A DNA stretch of 64,000 bases from GCA-2737725 sp965229355 (GCA_965229355.1 OZ245869.1:1612001-1676000), one strand, 5' to 3'; shown: positions 17,983 through 27,289, numbered from the stretch's first letter. Made by a program: numbers and translations. Notes: generated by a model not told the origin, from the letters alone.

Positions 17983-18507
17983 ATGGTTCAGCAACCTTGG
18001 TTCAAACGTTTTGTCGCCTGGCGCCGCCGTCAAGCATGGTGGCCGACAAAAATCATCACCGAGCGCCAATCATCCGAGCCGTATCTGGAACGGATTTCGC
18101 TGATCAAAATCCCCGGCATTTTCCAAATCGCCATTCATCGCTTCTGGAAGTCTGATGATGACGGCGGTTTGCATGATCATCCGTGGATGTTCTGGGGCTC
18201 GTACATTTTAGAAGGCGGTTACACCGAGCACACGCCTGAAGGTGCGTTCCGCCGCGAGCCCGGCCAGTTCCGTATGCGCCACGGTTGGTCGCAACACCGC
18301 ATCATGCTGCCCTATGAAGGCGCAGAAGTGTGGACGATCTTCATCATGGGCCCGAAAATTCGCAGTTGGGGCTTTATCCCCGATGCGACGAAGAAGTGGA
18401 TGCATTGGCAACCTTATCTGGCCATGCGCGCCGATGAAGGGCGCCGTCTCGCTGCAGAGAAGGCCGCGCAAGCCGCAGCATCGGCAGATCAAAAATTAGC
18501 GGCTTAG
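17983..18507 (+). CDS. cupin-like hypothetical protein
   Basis: A 174-residue protein whose middle (HRFWKSDDDGGLHDHPWMFWGSYILEGGY cut over residues about 48-75) looks like a cupin: LHDHPW supplies two His residues and a later MRHGWSQHRI could supply another metal ligand. Very Trp-rich. A C-terminal Ala-rich tail (EKAAQAAASADQ) may be helical. Similar small HDHPW proteins occur in bacteria and phages without known function. It is followed by a rho-independent terminator and stands alone. Confidence 0.75.
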   Translation: MVQQPWFKRFVAWRRRQAWWPTKIITERQSSEPYLERISLIKIPGIFQIAIHRFWKSDDDGGLHDHPWMFWGSYILEGGYTEHTPEGAFRREPGQFRMRHGWSQHRIMLPYEGAEVWTIFIMGPKIRSWGFIPDATKKWMHWQPYLAMRADEGRRLAAEKAAQAAASADQKLAA

Positions 18508-18542
18508 AAATAAAGTCCAAATCTAAAAATTGGACGCACGGC

Positions 18543-18580
18543 AACTGGCCCGACCTTCATTGGCGGGCCAGTTCGCTTTT
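18543..18580 (+). terminator. terminator after the cupin-like gene
   Basis: AACTGGCCC and GGGCCAGTT pair over a 13-base loop and are followed by a short T-rich stretch. It lies between the cupin-like gene and the stop of a tiny minus-strand gene, so it may serve both. Confidence 0.65.
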
Positions 18581-18589
18581 TGGGTTCTG

Positions 18590-18691
18590 CTATTTACGCT
18601 TCGACGTGCTGCCTGCGTAAATCAGCGCGGCGAAAAACACGACGCCCGCCGACACAAAATAAGCCAAGAAGTACATTTCATGAGTTGCCAT
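18590..18691 (-). CDS. tiny single-helix membrane protein, 33 residues
   Basis: A 33-codon frame beginning Met-Ala-Thr-His-Glu-Met, then one hydrophobic helix (YFLAYFVSAGVVFFAALIYA) and a basic tail ending Lys-Arg-Lys. CAGGTGA lies four bases before the ATG. The layout (short polar N-terminus, one helix, positive cytosolic end) resembles the small CcoQ- or CcmD-like subunits of respiratory complexes, but no such operon is adjacent. An FNR-type box lies about 65 bases upstream, which fits a respiratory or oxygen-linked role (inference). Confidence 0.6.
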   Translation of the reverse strand: MATHEMYFLAYFVSAGVVFFAALIYAGSTSKRK

Positions 18692-18754
18692 AAGTCACCT
18701 GTTGCTTTGCTTCTTTGAGCAGCAACACCTTGTGCCTTATGGCGAAAAGCCACC

Positions 18755-18768
18755 TTGACCCAGGTCAA
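18755..18768. promoter_or_regulatory. FNR/FnrL-type box
   Basis: TTGACCCAGGTCAA is a perfect match to TTGAY-N4-RTCAA, the recognition pattern of FNR/FnrL-family regulators. It lies between the tiny membrane protein gene (start at 18691, minus) and the small periplasmic protein ahead of the czc operon (start at 18853, plus), and could act on either. Confidence 0.6.
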
Positions 18769-18852
18769 TTTCGACCCGTGTTACACAAGTGTGATCACAT
18801 TTTATTTAGAGCGCCTTGTTCTTGTGGCGCGTTTCGAATTACATTCCCGTTT

Positions 18853-19197
18853 ATGAACCGCCTTCGTGTCATCATTGCTGCGCTGCTTTTGATGTGGTCG
18901 CCCCTGTCGGGTGCGATCGCGCAAAGCTTGGGCACAACGTTGGCGCATCATCATTGTAACGATGTTTGGCATGACCATGCCGGTACAAACGGTGTCGTTG
19001 TAAAAGGCGATGATTGCGGCTCAAAAGCCATAGATCTGGATGCGTCTTCTTGTGATGACTGCCAATTTGTGTTGGCGGCATTGCCACTTTCGCAAATTAC
19101 GCTCGAACACAACGACCTCCCGCAATTCCATGCGATGCCCGTCGTTGTGGCGCAAAACACGGTCGTGTTTGCGTTCTTCCGCCCACCCAAAGCTTAA
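18853..19197 (+). CDS. small periplasmic His/Cys-rich protein upstream of the metal-efflux operon
   Basis: A 114-residue protein with a signal peptide (residues 1-24, MNRLRVIIAALLLMW to AIAQ) and a mature part carrying HHHC, HDH and CDDC motifs suited to metal binding. I chose the ATG at 18853 because it begins the signal peptide; in-frame sequence upstream looks non-coding. It lies 83 bases ahead of czcC on the same strand and is probably co-expressed. The family resembles short uncharacterised proteins found near copper and cobalt-zinc-cadmium resistance genes. Its role as a metal chaperone or sensor is inferred. Confidence 0.7.
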   Translation: MNRLRVIIAALLLMWSPLSGAIAQSLGTTLAHHHCNDVWHDHAGTNGVVVKGDDCGSKAIDLDASSCDDCQFVLAALPLSQITLEHNDLPQFHAMPVVVAQNTVVFAFFRPPKA

Positions 19198-19280
19198 GTC
19201 CACGCCACAAGTCTGTCTGCTTGACGCCCTGAAAGGGCTGACAAGCTGTGCGTTATTGCGCGTCTTTTGCGGTGGGTTTT

Positions 19281-20558
19281 ATGCGTCGGTTCTCGTTGAA
19301 TATTGGATACGTGTGTGTGGGCCTTGCATTGGGGTCGCTCAGTGCTGCGGCTCAAACGACAGCACCTTTAAAAATTTCCCTGCAAGAAGCGTTGATGCTC
19401 ACCGCCGATGGTGACCCGCGGCTCCAGGGCCAAGCGTTTTTGCGCCAAGGAGCTGTCGCACGTGAGGCCCAGGCTGCTTTGCGTCCCGCCTCCAAACTTT
19501 CTGTGGAAGCCGAAAATATTCTGGGCACCGGCAATCTTTCGACGTTCGATGATACCGAGTTAACGCTCAGTCTTGGCACAACCTTGGAACTGGGCGGCAA
19601 AAGAAGCCGCCGCACAGCTGTCGCCGCACGAGAAACAGAGCGATTAGAAGTCGAGTTGCAAGCCGCGAAGCTTGATGTGTTCGCTGATGTAGCCAAGCGG
19701 TTTATCGCTGTGCTTCAAGCCCAAGAAGTATTGAAGATCGCGCGCGAGAACAAAGTGCTGGCGGGTCGTGCACGTCAAATTGTTGGCACACGTGTGAATT
19801 CTGGTGTGGCGCTGCCGGTGGAAGGCAGTAACGCCGATGTTGCAAGTGTGCAAACTGAGCTTGCCGAAAAGCAAGCGCAATCAAATTTACGCGCAGCCTG
19901 GGGCCAGTTGGTGATTGCATGGGGCGGCGCGCCTGAATCATCCGGTGAAGCAACGGGTAATTTATTTACAACGCCCACGTTGCCAGCATTCGCGGGCCTT
20001 CAAGATATGATCGAGCGCAACCCGGATATCTTGCGTTTTGCCTCAGAGCGTCGCGTACGTGAAGCCTCCGTCAAGGCCGCTGAAGCGCAAGCCAAGCCCG
20101 ATATCGACGTGTCCGCAGGTATTCGCCGCTTGCAGGCCACACGTGATCAAGCCTTCGTGCTGTCGGCGGCCATTCCGTTGGGCACCGGTGCCCGCGCAAA
20201 ACCTGCAACCGACGAGGCGCGCAGCAAGTTGGGTGGTCTTGACGCCGAAGAAAAAACCCGTCGCAATGAACTGTTGGGTACGCTTTATGCCTTGCGTCAG
20301 CGTGCTGACAGCGCGCGCGCAACGCTTGATTTACTGCAATCAGGTGCATTGCCCGCCGCGCAACGCGCGCAAGAGCAAGCCGAAACCGCGTTCAAAGCCG
20401 GGCGCTCATCGCTTTTAGAATTCAATGCCGCGCAGCGGCAGTTGTTGGATTTACGCCGCGATAAGATCGAAACCGCGGCAGCGTATCATCTTTTGGTTAT
20501 CGATATTGAACGGCTGGTGGGTCAACCGCTGGCCGCTGCATCAGGTGGATTACAATGA
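19281..20558 (+). CDS. czcC: outer-membrane efflux protein, TolC/CzcC type
   Basis: A 425-residue outer-membrane channel of the TolC family (OEP domains), the exit duct of a heavy-metal RND pump. A signal peptide (residues 1-25, ending SAAAQ) precedes long amphipathic coiled-coil repeats such as LQAQEVLKIARENKVLAGRARQIV and AETAFKAGRSSLLEFNAAQRQLLDLR, each cut here. ATG 19281 with GGTGGG upstream is preferred to GTG 19248. The stop overlaps czcB by four bases (ATGA). The metal cannot be read from this subunit. Confidence 0.9.
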   Translation: MRRFSLNIGYVCVGLALGSLSAAAQTTAPLKISLQEALMLTADGDPRLQGQAFLRQGAVAREAQAALRPASKLSVEAENILGTGNLSTFDDTELTLSLGTTLELGGKRSRRTAVAARETERLEVELQAAKLDVFADVAKRFIAVLQAQEVLKIARENKVLAGRARQIVGTRVNSGVALPVEGSNADVASVQTELAEKQAQSNLRAAWGQLVIAWGGAPESSGEATGNLFTTPTLPAFAGLQDMIERNPDILRFASERRVREASVKAAEAQAKPDIDVSAGIRRLQATRDQAFVLSAAIPLGTGARAKPATDEARSKLGGLDAEEKTRRNELLGTLYALRQRADSARATLDLLQSGALPAAQRAQEQAETAFKAGRSSLLEFNAAQRQLLDLRRDKIETAAAYHLLVIDIERLVGQPLAAASGGLQ

Positions 20559-21538
20559 TGTTTTTTGAAAGCCGTCACAAAAAAACGCTCGCGATTATTT
20601 CTGGGGTCACGCTGGTTCTGGGCGCGGCCATTTTGATGATCGAGCCACCGGCACCCGCGGATGAGCACGGCCACGGCCATGAAGCAGATGAACATGGCCA
20701 TGATCATGGAAGTGGTGGGCTTCCGAACCATGTGGAAATTACGCCCCAAGCTGCAAAAGAAGCAGGTGTTGAAACCGCGACTGCGGGTCCGGCTAAAATC
20801 GCCAATGTGGTGACGGTGATGGGGTCGATTGTGCTCGACCCCACGGGGCATGCGCGCGTCAACGCACGCTTCAACGGTCTCATCCGCGACGTGCGCAAGA
20901 ATATTGGTGATAAGGTTGCTGCTGGGGAAGCCTTGGCCGCGATTGAAAGCAACGAAAGCTTGCAAGCCTATCAGGTGAAATCACCCATCGATGGCGTGGT
21001 GATTGGCCGCAATAAAAACGTCGGCGAAATCACAGGGTCCGAGCCGTTGTTTGAAGTGGCGAACCTCAGCAAAGTGTGGGCCGAGCTTCATATTTTTCCG
21101 CGTGATTTGGCCAAAGTGAAATCCGGCCAGCATGTGCGGCTGATTACGGCTGACGGTTTAATTGTCGGTGAGGGCGAAATCAGTGCATTGCTACCGATTG
21201 CCGAAGCCTCCAGCCAATCTGTCATCGCTCGCATCGCGCTTGAAAATGCGCAAGGGCAATGGCGTCCGGGCATGGCGGTGCGCGGTGAAATTGTTGTGTC
21301 TGAAACAGACGCTGCATTGGCTGTGCGCAACGATGCGATTCAGTTGATCAATGACAAGCCGGTTGTATTCGTGGCGGCAAAAAGTGAATTCGAAGTACGG
21401 CCCGTGCTGTTGGGCAAAACCGACAACACATGGACTGAGATTCTGGAAGGCGTTTACGACGGCGATGTCTATGCGGTGAAGAACAGCTACCTGTTCAAAG
21501 CGGATATCGGCAAAGAATCCGCCGAGCATGAGCATTGA
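20555..21538 (+). CDS. czcB: RND efflux periplasmic adaptor, CzcB type
   Basis: A 327-residue membrane-fusion protein linking CzcA to CzcC. It has one N-terminal helix, then a His-rich segment with repeated HGH and HDH motifs (about residues 32-50) likely to bind divalent metal, and a lipoyl/barrel-sandwich domain (VRKNIGDKVAAGEALAAIES and KSPIDGVVIGRN). The C-terminal His-Glu-His is also metal-like. Start overlaps the czcC stop, and the czcA ATG lies 14 bases after its own stop. Histidine content points to zinc, cobalt, nickel or cadmium rather than drugs. Confidence 0.9.
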   Translation: MMFFESRHKKTLAIISGVTLVLGAAILMIEPPAPADEHGHGHEADEHGHDHGSGGLPNHVEITPQAAKEAGVETATAGPAKIANVVTVMGSIVLDPTGHARVNARFNGLIRDVRKNIGDKVAAGEALAAIESNESLQAYQVKSPIDGVVIGRNKNVGEITGSEPLFEVANLSKVWAELHIFPRDLAKVKSGQHVRLITADGLIVGEGEISALLPIAEASSQSVIARIALENAQGQWRPGMAVRGEIVVSETDAALAVRNDAIQLINDKPVVFVAAKSEFEVRPVLLGKTDNTWTEILEGVYDGDVYAVKNSYLFKADIGKESAEHEH

Positions 21539-21552
21539 GAGCGAGAACCGCC

Positions 21553-24500
21553 ATGCTTGAACGTATTATCTATCTTTCGATCCGCCAGCGATGGTTGGTG
21601 CTGACGGTTGTCTTGGGCTTCGCGGCTCTTGGTGTTTACAATTTCAGCAAGCTGCCCATTGATGCGGTACCCGACATCACCAACGTCCAGGTGCAAATCA
21701 ACACCGAAGCATCGGGGCGTTCGCCCTTGGAAGTGGAACAGCAAATCACGTTTCCGATTGAAACAGCGATTTCCGGCATCCCGCACCTGAACCATACGCG
21801 CTCATTGTCACGCTATGGCTTATCGCAAGTCACTGTGGTGTTCGATGATGACACAGATATTTACTTCGCGCGCCAGCTGTTAAGCGAACGCTTGCAAACT
21901 GTGCGCAGTCAGCTGCCAGCTGGTATTGAGCCAGAAATGGGCCCCATCTCAACAGGCTTGGGTGAAATCTATATGTTCACCGTCGAGCCGGAAGCAGGGG
22001 CAAAGAAACCCGATGGTTCAGGCTGGACGCCGATGGATTTGCGCACGTTGCAGGATTGGGTGGTTCGGCCCCAATTGCGCACCTTACGTGGCGTGTCGGA
22101 AGTGAATGCTATTGGGGGCTACTCTCGTCAAATCCATATCACACCGTACCCAGAGCGTTTGGTGGCCTATGGGCTGACGTTGCGGGATCTAGCTGATGTA
22201 ATCAGCGCCAATAACAACAATATCGGTGCAGGTTACATGGAGCGGAACGGCGAACAGTTCCTGATCCGTGCGCCGGGCCAAGTGCGCACGCTAGAAGAAA
22301 TCCGCGAAATCGTCGTGTTGAAAAGCGAAGCATTCAGTTTGCGCGTAGCAGATATTGCTGATGTGACGGAAGGCGGGGATTTACGCACCGGTGCTGCCAC
22401 CGAAAACGGCCAAGAAATTGTTCTGACCACAGTGATGATGCTGATTGGGGAAAACAGCCGCGATGTGGCGCAACGTGTGGCCGCTAAGCTGGAAGACGTT
22501 AATCGCAGTCTTCCCGAAGGTGTTGTTGCCAAAACCGTTTACGATCGCACAGCACTTGTGGAACGTACCATTGCAACCGTACAGAAAAATTTGATCGAAG
22601 GTGCGTTACTGGTGATCGTGGTGTTGTTCCTGCTGTTGGGCAATATCCGCGCAGCGTTGATTACAGCAGCTGTGATTCCGCTGGCGATGCTGATCACGGT
22701 TACCGGCATGCTGCAAAACAAGATCTCCGGGAATTTAATGAGCTTGGGCGCGCTTGATTTCGGACTGATCGTCGATGGCGCCGTCATTATTGTTGAAAAC
22801 TGCTTGCATCGTTTTGGTCAAAAGCAGCACAGCCTTGGCCGCTTGCTGACGCGTGATGAGCGATTTGAAACCGCAGCCAGCGCCGCCGCAGAAGTTGTGA
22901 AGCCCAGCATCTTTGGTGTGGCGATTATCGCTATCGTTTACATCCCCATCTTCACGCTGACGGGTGTGGAAGGAAAGATGTTCCACCCTATGGCCTTCAC
23001 CGTGGTCACGGCCTTGTTGGCGGCATTGGTGCTCTCAATCACTTTTGTGCCTGCCGCCGTCGCACTGTTTGTCACAGGTGCGGTGTCAGAGCAAGAAACC
23101 AAAGTCTTGAAGAAAGCGCGCACTCATTATGTGCCGTGGTTGAAATCAGCGATCGAGAATCGCGTTGTCGTGGTCGCCGCGGCGGGCGCATTGGTCATTA
23201 TCAGCGGTTTGCTTGCGACCCGTTTGGGCACTGAATTTGTCCCCAGTTTGGATGAGGGAGATGTGGCACTTCATGCCATCCGTATCCCTGGCACCAGCTT
23301 AACTCAGGCTGTTGCCATGCAAGCGCAATTGGAAAAAGCGTTAGTTGCTATTCCTGAAGTCGACCGCGTATTTGCAAAAATTGGTACGGCTGAAGTCGCA
23401 ACCGATCCCATGCCACCCAACGTGGCTGATACTTACGTGATTATGAAAGATCGCGCAGATTGGCCGAATCCACGCAAACGCAAAGATGAACTGGTTGCGG
23501 AACTAGAAACGGCTGTCGGTAAAATTCCGGGCAATAACTACGAATTCACGCAGCCCATTCAAATGCGCTTTAACGAGTTGATCTCAGGCGTGCGCAGCGA
23601 TGTTGGGATCAAGATTTTTGGCGATGATCTTGAAACATTAGAACGCAGCGCCAATCAGGTCCTCAGCGTGATCAATGGCACGCCGGGGGCAGCCGACGCC
23701 CGTATTGAGCAAATCTCTGGCTTGTCGATTCTCAGCATTACCCCAGATCGTGCTGCACTGGCGCGCTTTGGGCTGAATGTCACAGATGTGCAAGATGTGA
23801 TCGAGGCTGCCATCGGCGGCAAACAATTCGGCGAATTGTTTGAAGGCGACCGGCGCTTCCCGCTGGTGATTAAGCTGCCAGAGAATTTACGCACCGACCT
23901 TGAAGCACTTCGCCTGTTGCCTATTCCATTACCGGTTAAGCGCGAGATTGATGACATGTCAGCATTGGTGATCGGCGCTGATGGCAATGGGCCGCGGTTT
24001 GTACCGCTCAAAGAAGTCGCGACTATTCAAACGTCAACCGGTTTGAACCAAGTCTCGCGTGAGAACGGCAAGCGACGCGTGGTTGTGACGGTCAACGTGC
24101 GGGGCCGCGACCTCGGAACATTTGTCGAAGACCTACAAGAGCGTCTTAAAACACAAGCCCAATTACCGCCTGGTTATTGGATCGAATACGGCGGTACGTT
24201 TGAGCAACTGATTTCAGCCACAAACACCCTTCGCTTGGTTGTGCCTATCGCGCTGTTGCTGATTTTCGGCATGCTTTATATGGCCTTCGGGTCTATTCGT
24301 GATGCGGTCCTGATCTTTACGGGAGTCCCGCTTGCGTTAACGGGTGGTGTCGCCGCACTCTGGGTCAGCGGTATCGCGCTTTCCATTTCCGCAGGCATTG
24401 GCTTTATCGCCTTATCGGGCGTCGCTGTTTTGAATGGCGTGGTGATGGTCTCGCTGATCCGTCAGCTCATTAACGATGGAAAAGCGCCTGAGGCTGCTGT

Positions 24501-24768
24501 TGTTGAAGGGGCAGCTGCGCGGTTACGGCCGGTTTTAATGACCGCCCTCGTAGCCAGCTTAGGTTTTGTGCCTATGGCTTTGAATGTCGGTGCGGGGTCT
24601 GAAGTGCAGCGGCCTTTGGCGACAGTGGTCATCGGTGGTATTATTTCATCGACTATTTTAACACTGTTCGTGTTGCCGGCGCTTTACGTCATGTTCGCGC
24701 AAAGGACGCAGGTTGTTTCAAAAGTGAGGGGGGAGCCTCAAGCCAATCAACAAGGAGAACAAACATGA
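21553..24768 (+). CDS. czcA: heavy-metal RND efflux pump, CzcA type
   Basis: A 1071-residue proton-driven inner-membrane pump of the HME-RND group. It has the standard two halves of six helices, the large periplasmic loops, and the HME landmark DFGLIVDGAVIIVENCLHRF in helix 4, whose acidic residues carry protons in CzcA. An FMLYMAFGS-like second-half motif is seen as GMLYMAFGSIRDA. The ATG at 21553 fits the usual N-terminus (MLERIIYLSIRQR). Its stop overlaps the next gene start (ATGA). With czcC and czcB it forms a tripartite exporter spanning both membranes. Confidence 0.95.
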   Translation: MLERIIYLSIRQRWLVLTVVLGFAALGVYNFSKLPIDAVPDITNVQVQINTEASGRSPLEVEQQITFPIETAISGIPHLNHTRSLSRYGLSQVTVVFDDDTDIYFARQLLSERLQTVRSQLPAGIEPEMGPISTGLGEIYMFTVEPEAGAKKPDGSGWTPMDLRTLQDWVVRPQLRTLRGVSEVNAIGGYSRQIHITPYPERLVAYGLTLRDLADVISANNNNIGAGYMERNGEQFLIRAPGQVRTLEEIREIVVLKSEAFSLRVADIADVTEGGDLRTGAATENGQEIVLTTVMMLIGENSRDVAQRVAAKLEDVNRSLPEGVVAKTVYDRTALVERTIATVQKNLIEGALLVIVVLFLLLGNIRAALITAAVIPLAMLITVTGMLQNKISGNLMSLGALDFGLIVDGAVIIVENCLHRFGQKQHSLGRLLTRDERFETAASAAAEVVKPSIFGVAIIAIVYIPIFTLTGVEGKMFHPMAFTVVTALLAALVLSITFVPAAVALFVTGAVSEQETKVLKKARTHYVPWLKSAIENRVVVVAAAGALVIISGLLATRLGTEFVPSLDEGDVALHAIRIPGTSLTQAVAMQAQLEKALVAIPEVDRVFAKIGTAEVATDPMPPNVADTYVIMKDRADWPNPRKRKDELVAELETAVGKIPGNNYEFTQPIQMRFNELISGVRSDVGIKIFGDDLETLERSANQVLSVINGTPGAADARIEQISGLSILSITPDRAALARFGLNVTDVQDVIEAAIGGKQFGELFEGDRRFPLVIKLPENLRTDLEALRLLPIPLPVKREIDDMSALVIGADGNGPRFVPLKEVATIQTSTGLNQVSRENGKRRVVVTVNVRGRDLGTFVEDLQERLKTQAQLPPGYWIEYGGTFEQLISATNTLRLVVPIALLLIFGMLYMAFGSIRDAVLIFTGVPLALTGGVAALWVSGIALSISAGIGFIALSGVAVLNGVVMVSLIRQLINDGKAPEAAVVEGAAARLRPVLMTALVASLGFVPMALNVGAGSEVQRPLATVVIGGIISSTILTLFVLPALYVMFAQRTQVVSKVRGEPQANQQGEQT

Positions 24769-25214
24769 GATCATTCAAACCGCAGTTCGCAGCTTTAACT
24801 TTCATCATTAGTTTGTTTTCGCTTCAGGCTTTGGCCGATGGCCCACGCGGCTTTCGAGCAGATTGGTATCGTTCTGAAACTGCCGTAACAGATGCGTTGT
24901 CGGCAGCTTATGAAAGTGATTTTGATGAAATGCGTAGCGAAGGCAAATCGGCCAACGATGCGTTGCTGGATCTTGCAAACTACGCTGTAGAACTTCCGCA
25001 AGAAAAACGTTCATCGTATGCGCAAGCGCTCGACGAAGCTCGCATCGCCGCTCTACAACTTCAACAATCTGATGCAGTCGCCTCTAAAGATGCGGCGGTT
25101 GCGGCTGTCCAGCGCACTTTACAAAAGCTGACAGCTGCTCGAACTGCTATTCCCGCTGATTGGTTTCGCTCGGATGTCTGTACCGGCATTCGTAAACAAC
25201 GTCGGCAGTGTTAA
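24765..25214 (+). CDS. hypothetical periplasmic protein of the czc operon
   Basis: A 149-residue protein with a signal peptide (residues 1-24, ending LQALA). The mature part is helical with DWYRSETAV near its start and DWFRSDVCTGI near its end, an internal echo that may reflect a small repeat. The start codon overlaps the czcA stop, so it is translationally coupled to the pump. I do not recognise the family. Co-translation with czcA suggests an accessory role in metal efflux. Confidence 0.75.
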   Translation: MRSFKPQFAALTFIISLFSLQALADGPRGFRADWYRSETAVTDALSAAYESDFDEMRSEGKSANDALLDLANYAVELPQEKRSSYAQALDEARIAALQLQQSDAVASKDAAVAAVQRTLQKLTAARTAIPADWFRSDVCTGIRKQRRQC

Positions 25215-25240
25215 TTCGTTTTACGTTCAAGGAGCTCAAG

Positions 25241-25648
25241 ATGAAATTCGCAACGATCCTGACAGTCGTGATGGCTCTGTCTGTCTCGGGCGTATACGCC
25301 AAAGAAGACGAGCATAAACACGAAACCAAAGTGTTTGCCTCTGTTGCAGCTGGTATGGCGGCACTGGACGCGGCAATTGTTGATGCAAAATCAAAAGTGG
25401 CAGCCGGTAAATTTGAGGCGCTGCATAGTACATCGGAAGATATTCACAGCATTGCCGGTGGGTTGAAGCCTAGGGTGGCAGATGTCGCAGTCGATGCGAA
25501 AGATCGCTTCAAATTCAATGTCGATCAGTTACAAAATTTGCACGAGCAGTTGGAAGATGCGCATCATGCGGCCAACAAAGCAGATGCTGAGCGCGTGATT
25601 AAGCGGTTAGAAGATGTATCGACGCGTTTAAAGGCGTTAGCCCCATAA
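25241..25648 (+). CDS. hypothetical periplasmic protein ending the czc operon
   Basis: A 135-residue protein with a signal peptide (residues 1-20, ending GVYA) and a charged mature start (KEDEHKHETKVF) followed by helical, coiled-coil-like sequence (DQLQNLHEQLEDAHHAANKADAERVIKRLED cut). ATG 25241 follows an AAGGAG ribosome site; a TTG-led extension from 25208 is unlikely. It lies 26 bases after the previous gene and closes the operon. Similar small helical proteins are found in czc clusters, but I cannot name a function. Confidence 0.75.
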   Translation: MKFATILTVVMALSVSGVYAKEDEHKHETKVFASVAAGMAALDAAIVDAKSKVAAGKFEALHSTSEDIHSIAGGLKPRVADVAVDAKDRFKFNVDQLQNLHEQLEDAHHAANKADAERVIKRLEDVSTRLKALAP

Positions 25649-25654
25649 AATCAA

Positions 25655-26014
25655 CTAAGCTTGGCTGGGTTCGTAAAAGATCAGGAACGCCGCGCCGATC
25701 AGTAGGCAAAACCCAGCCAGGTGATTCCATTTCAAGCTTTCGCCTAAATACGTCACTGAGAAAACGGCGAAAACAATTAGCGTAATAATTTCCTGCATGG
25801 TTTTCAGCTGTGCTGCTGAATAAACGCCGTGGCCAATGCGATTTGCGGGTACAGCAAAGCAGTACTCCATAAATGCGATCCCCCAGCTGACGACAATGAC
25901 AAGCAGCAAGGGCGAGGCTTTGTATTTCAAATGCCCGTACCATGCGAACGTCATAAAGATGTTTGACACGCTCAATAGAACAATGGGCCACACATAAGCT
26001 GACAGTGTTGGCAT
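25655..26014 (-). CDS. DUF486 (DMT-superfamily) membrane protein
   Basis: A 119-residue protein of four membrane helices matching the DUF486 family of small DMT-like proteins: SNIFMTFAWYGHLKY, VVSWGIAFMEYCFAVPANRIG and TLIVFAVFSVTYLGESLKWNH are family hallmarks. Its function is unknown; related four-helix proteins pair to form small transporters. It is convergent with the czc operon, six bases apart, and lies 21 bases downstream of the AI-2E family gene. Confidence 0.9.
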   Translation of the reverse strand: MPTLSAYVWPIVLLSVSNIFMTFAWYGHLKYKASPLLLVIVVSWGIAFMEYCFAVPANRIGHGVYSAAQLKTMQEIITLIVFAVFSVTYLGESLKWNHLAGFCLLIGAAFLIFYEPSQA

Positions 26015-26035
26015 GGGGTTCTTCCTGAATTGTCG

Positions 26036-27124
26036 TTAGATCAGATTGCGCGAATACAGTTCGTCTTTGAGATACGCGTAGTAAATCGGCGCGGCAATCA
26101 AGCCCGGCAAGCCAAAGAACGCTTCCATGGCCAACATGGCCACCAGAATTTCCCAGGCATGGGCACGGATACGGGTGCCGATAATGCGTGCATTCACGAA
26201 ATACTCTAATTTGTGAATGATGACCAAGAACGCCAGCGAACTTGTGGCCACCAGCGGTGATACGCTTAAGCTCACAACAACAATCACCGTATTTGAAATC
26301 AGGTTACCAAGCACCGGCAGCAAGCCCGCCAAGAAGGTGACGGCAATCATTGTTTTCAAGAACGGCAATTGTACATCGAAGATCGGCAGAACAATGGCCA
26401 GATAAATTGACGTTAAGCACGTGTTCAGCGCCGAAATACGAACTTGCGAGAATACGACGCTGCGAAATGCGCCACTCAACGTATTTACGCGGTCAATCAA
26501 CGCCTGGGCCAAGGGGCCTGGTGTGCGGGTCGGGGCAGCTGCTTGCTGAAAGGCAACAATGCCGCCGACGATCAGCCCGATAATCAGATGAAATAAGAAT
26601 TTACCAACATCCTGGCCAATTACACCCACTTGGCCTGCGTTGGAGCTCAGCCAACGCGCGGCGACGGTTTGAACTTCTTCTATGTTATTGGGTAGGTAGT
26701 CCACGGCCCAGGCTGGTACTTGCGCCCGCGCTGAGCTGATCACGTCCGCCATTTTCTGCATCAGGATCGCAACGTTGCTGAATCCCCGCGTTAGCATCGA
26801 TACCAGCTCGATGATGCCGATGGTAATGGCAAGCCCGATCAAGATCGCAATTAAAGTCACAGCCAGCGTGGTGCCAACGCTGCGATTCATCCCTAAGCGT
26901 TGCAACGTGGGGGCCGCAAATTGCACCAGTTGGTATATCAGAAGCCCAGAGAGCAAAGCTGAGAGCAGCCCAAACTCAAGGATGGCGTACAGCGCCAGCG
27001 CGGCGAAGGCCAACGAGACCAATTCTAACTTTGCTAAATCTGGGGTGTCGAACGCCGGTTTGTGCATGGCCGTAGTGTTAAAAACCAATGTGCGTGGAAA
27101 AGGTCGATAGGCTGGCGGTGTCAT
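26036..27124 (-). CDS. AI-2E family transporter (PerM/TqsA type)
   Basis: A membrane protein of about 362 residues in the AI-2E exporter family, with paired N-terminal helices (LVSLAFAALALYAILEFGLL), a helical periplasmic or cytosolic insert, and the C-terminal set VTFLAGLLPVLGNLISNTVIV. Family members are linked to autoinducer-2 release or Na/H exchange, but most are uncharacterised. The start is uncertain: ATG 27124 gives the longest form, and ATG 27067 (MHKPAFDTP) is equally plausible. Neither has a strong ribosome site. Divergent from ppnN. Confidence 0.87.
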   Translation of the reverse strand: MTPPAYRPFPRTLVFNTTAMHKPAFDTPDLAKLELVSLAFAALALYAILEFGLLSALLSGLLIYQLVQFAAPTLQRLGMNRSVGTTLAVTLIAILIGLAITIGIIELVSMLTRGFSNVAILMQKMADVISSARAQVPAWAVDYLPNNIEEVQTVAARWLSSNAGQVGVIGQDVGKFLFHLIIGLIVGGIVAFQQAAAPTRTPGPLAQALIDRVNTLSGAFRSVVFSQVRISALNTCLTSIYLAIVLPIFDVQLPFLKTMIAVTFLAGLLPVLGNLISNTVIVVVSLSVSPLVATSSLAFLVIIHKLEYFVNARIIGTRIRAHAWEILVAMLAMEAFFGLPGLIAAPIYYAYLKDELYSRNLI

Positions 27125-27289
27125 AAAAGCATGACGTTATTTTCACAACGAGCATACTGAATCTTGCCCGGAACTGCGAGGGCTCCATATCTCTTTTTCA
27201 TGCACTTCACACATAAAGAAGTATGCGCAACCCTTTGCTGCAATGCTATCGTTGTGCCAACCGAAACACATATGAATAAAGAGTGAGCC

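Noticed and set aside
18790..18799. TGTGATCACA as a CRP site
   Set aside because: The two half sites abut instead of being separated by six bases, so it does not fit the CRP pattern.
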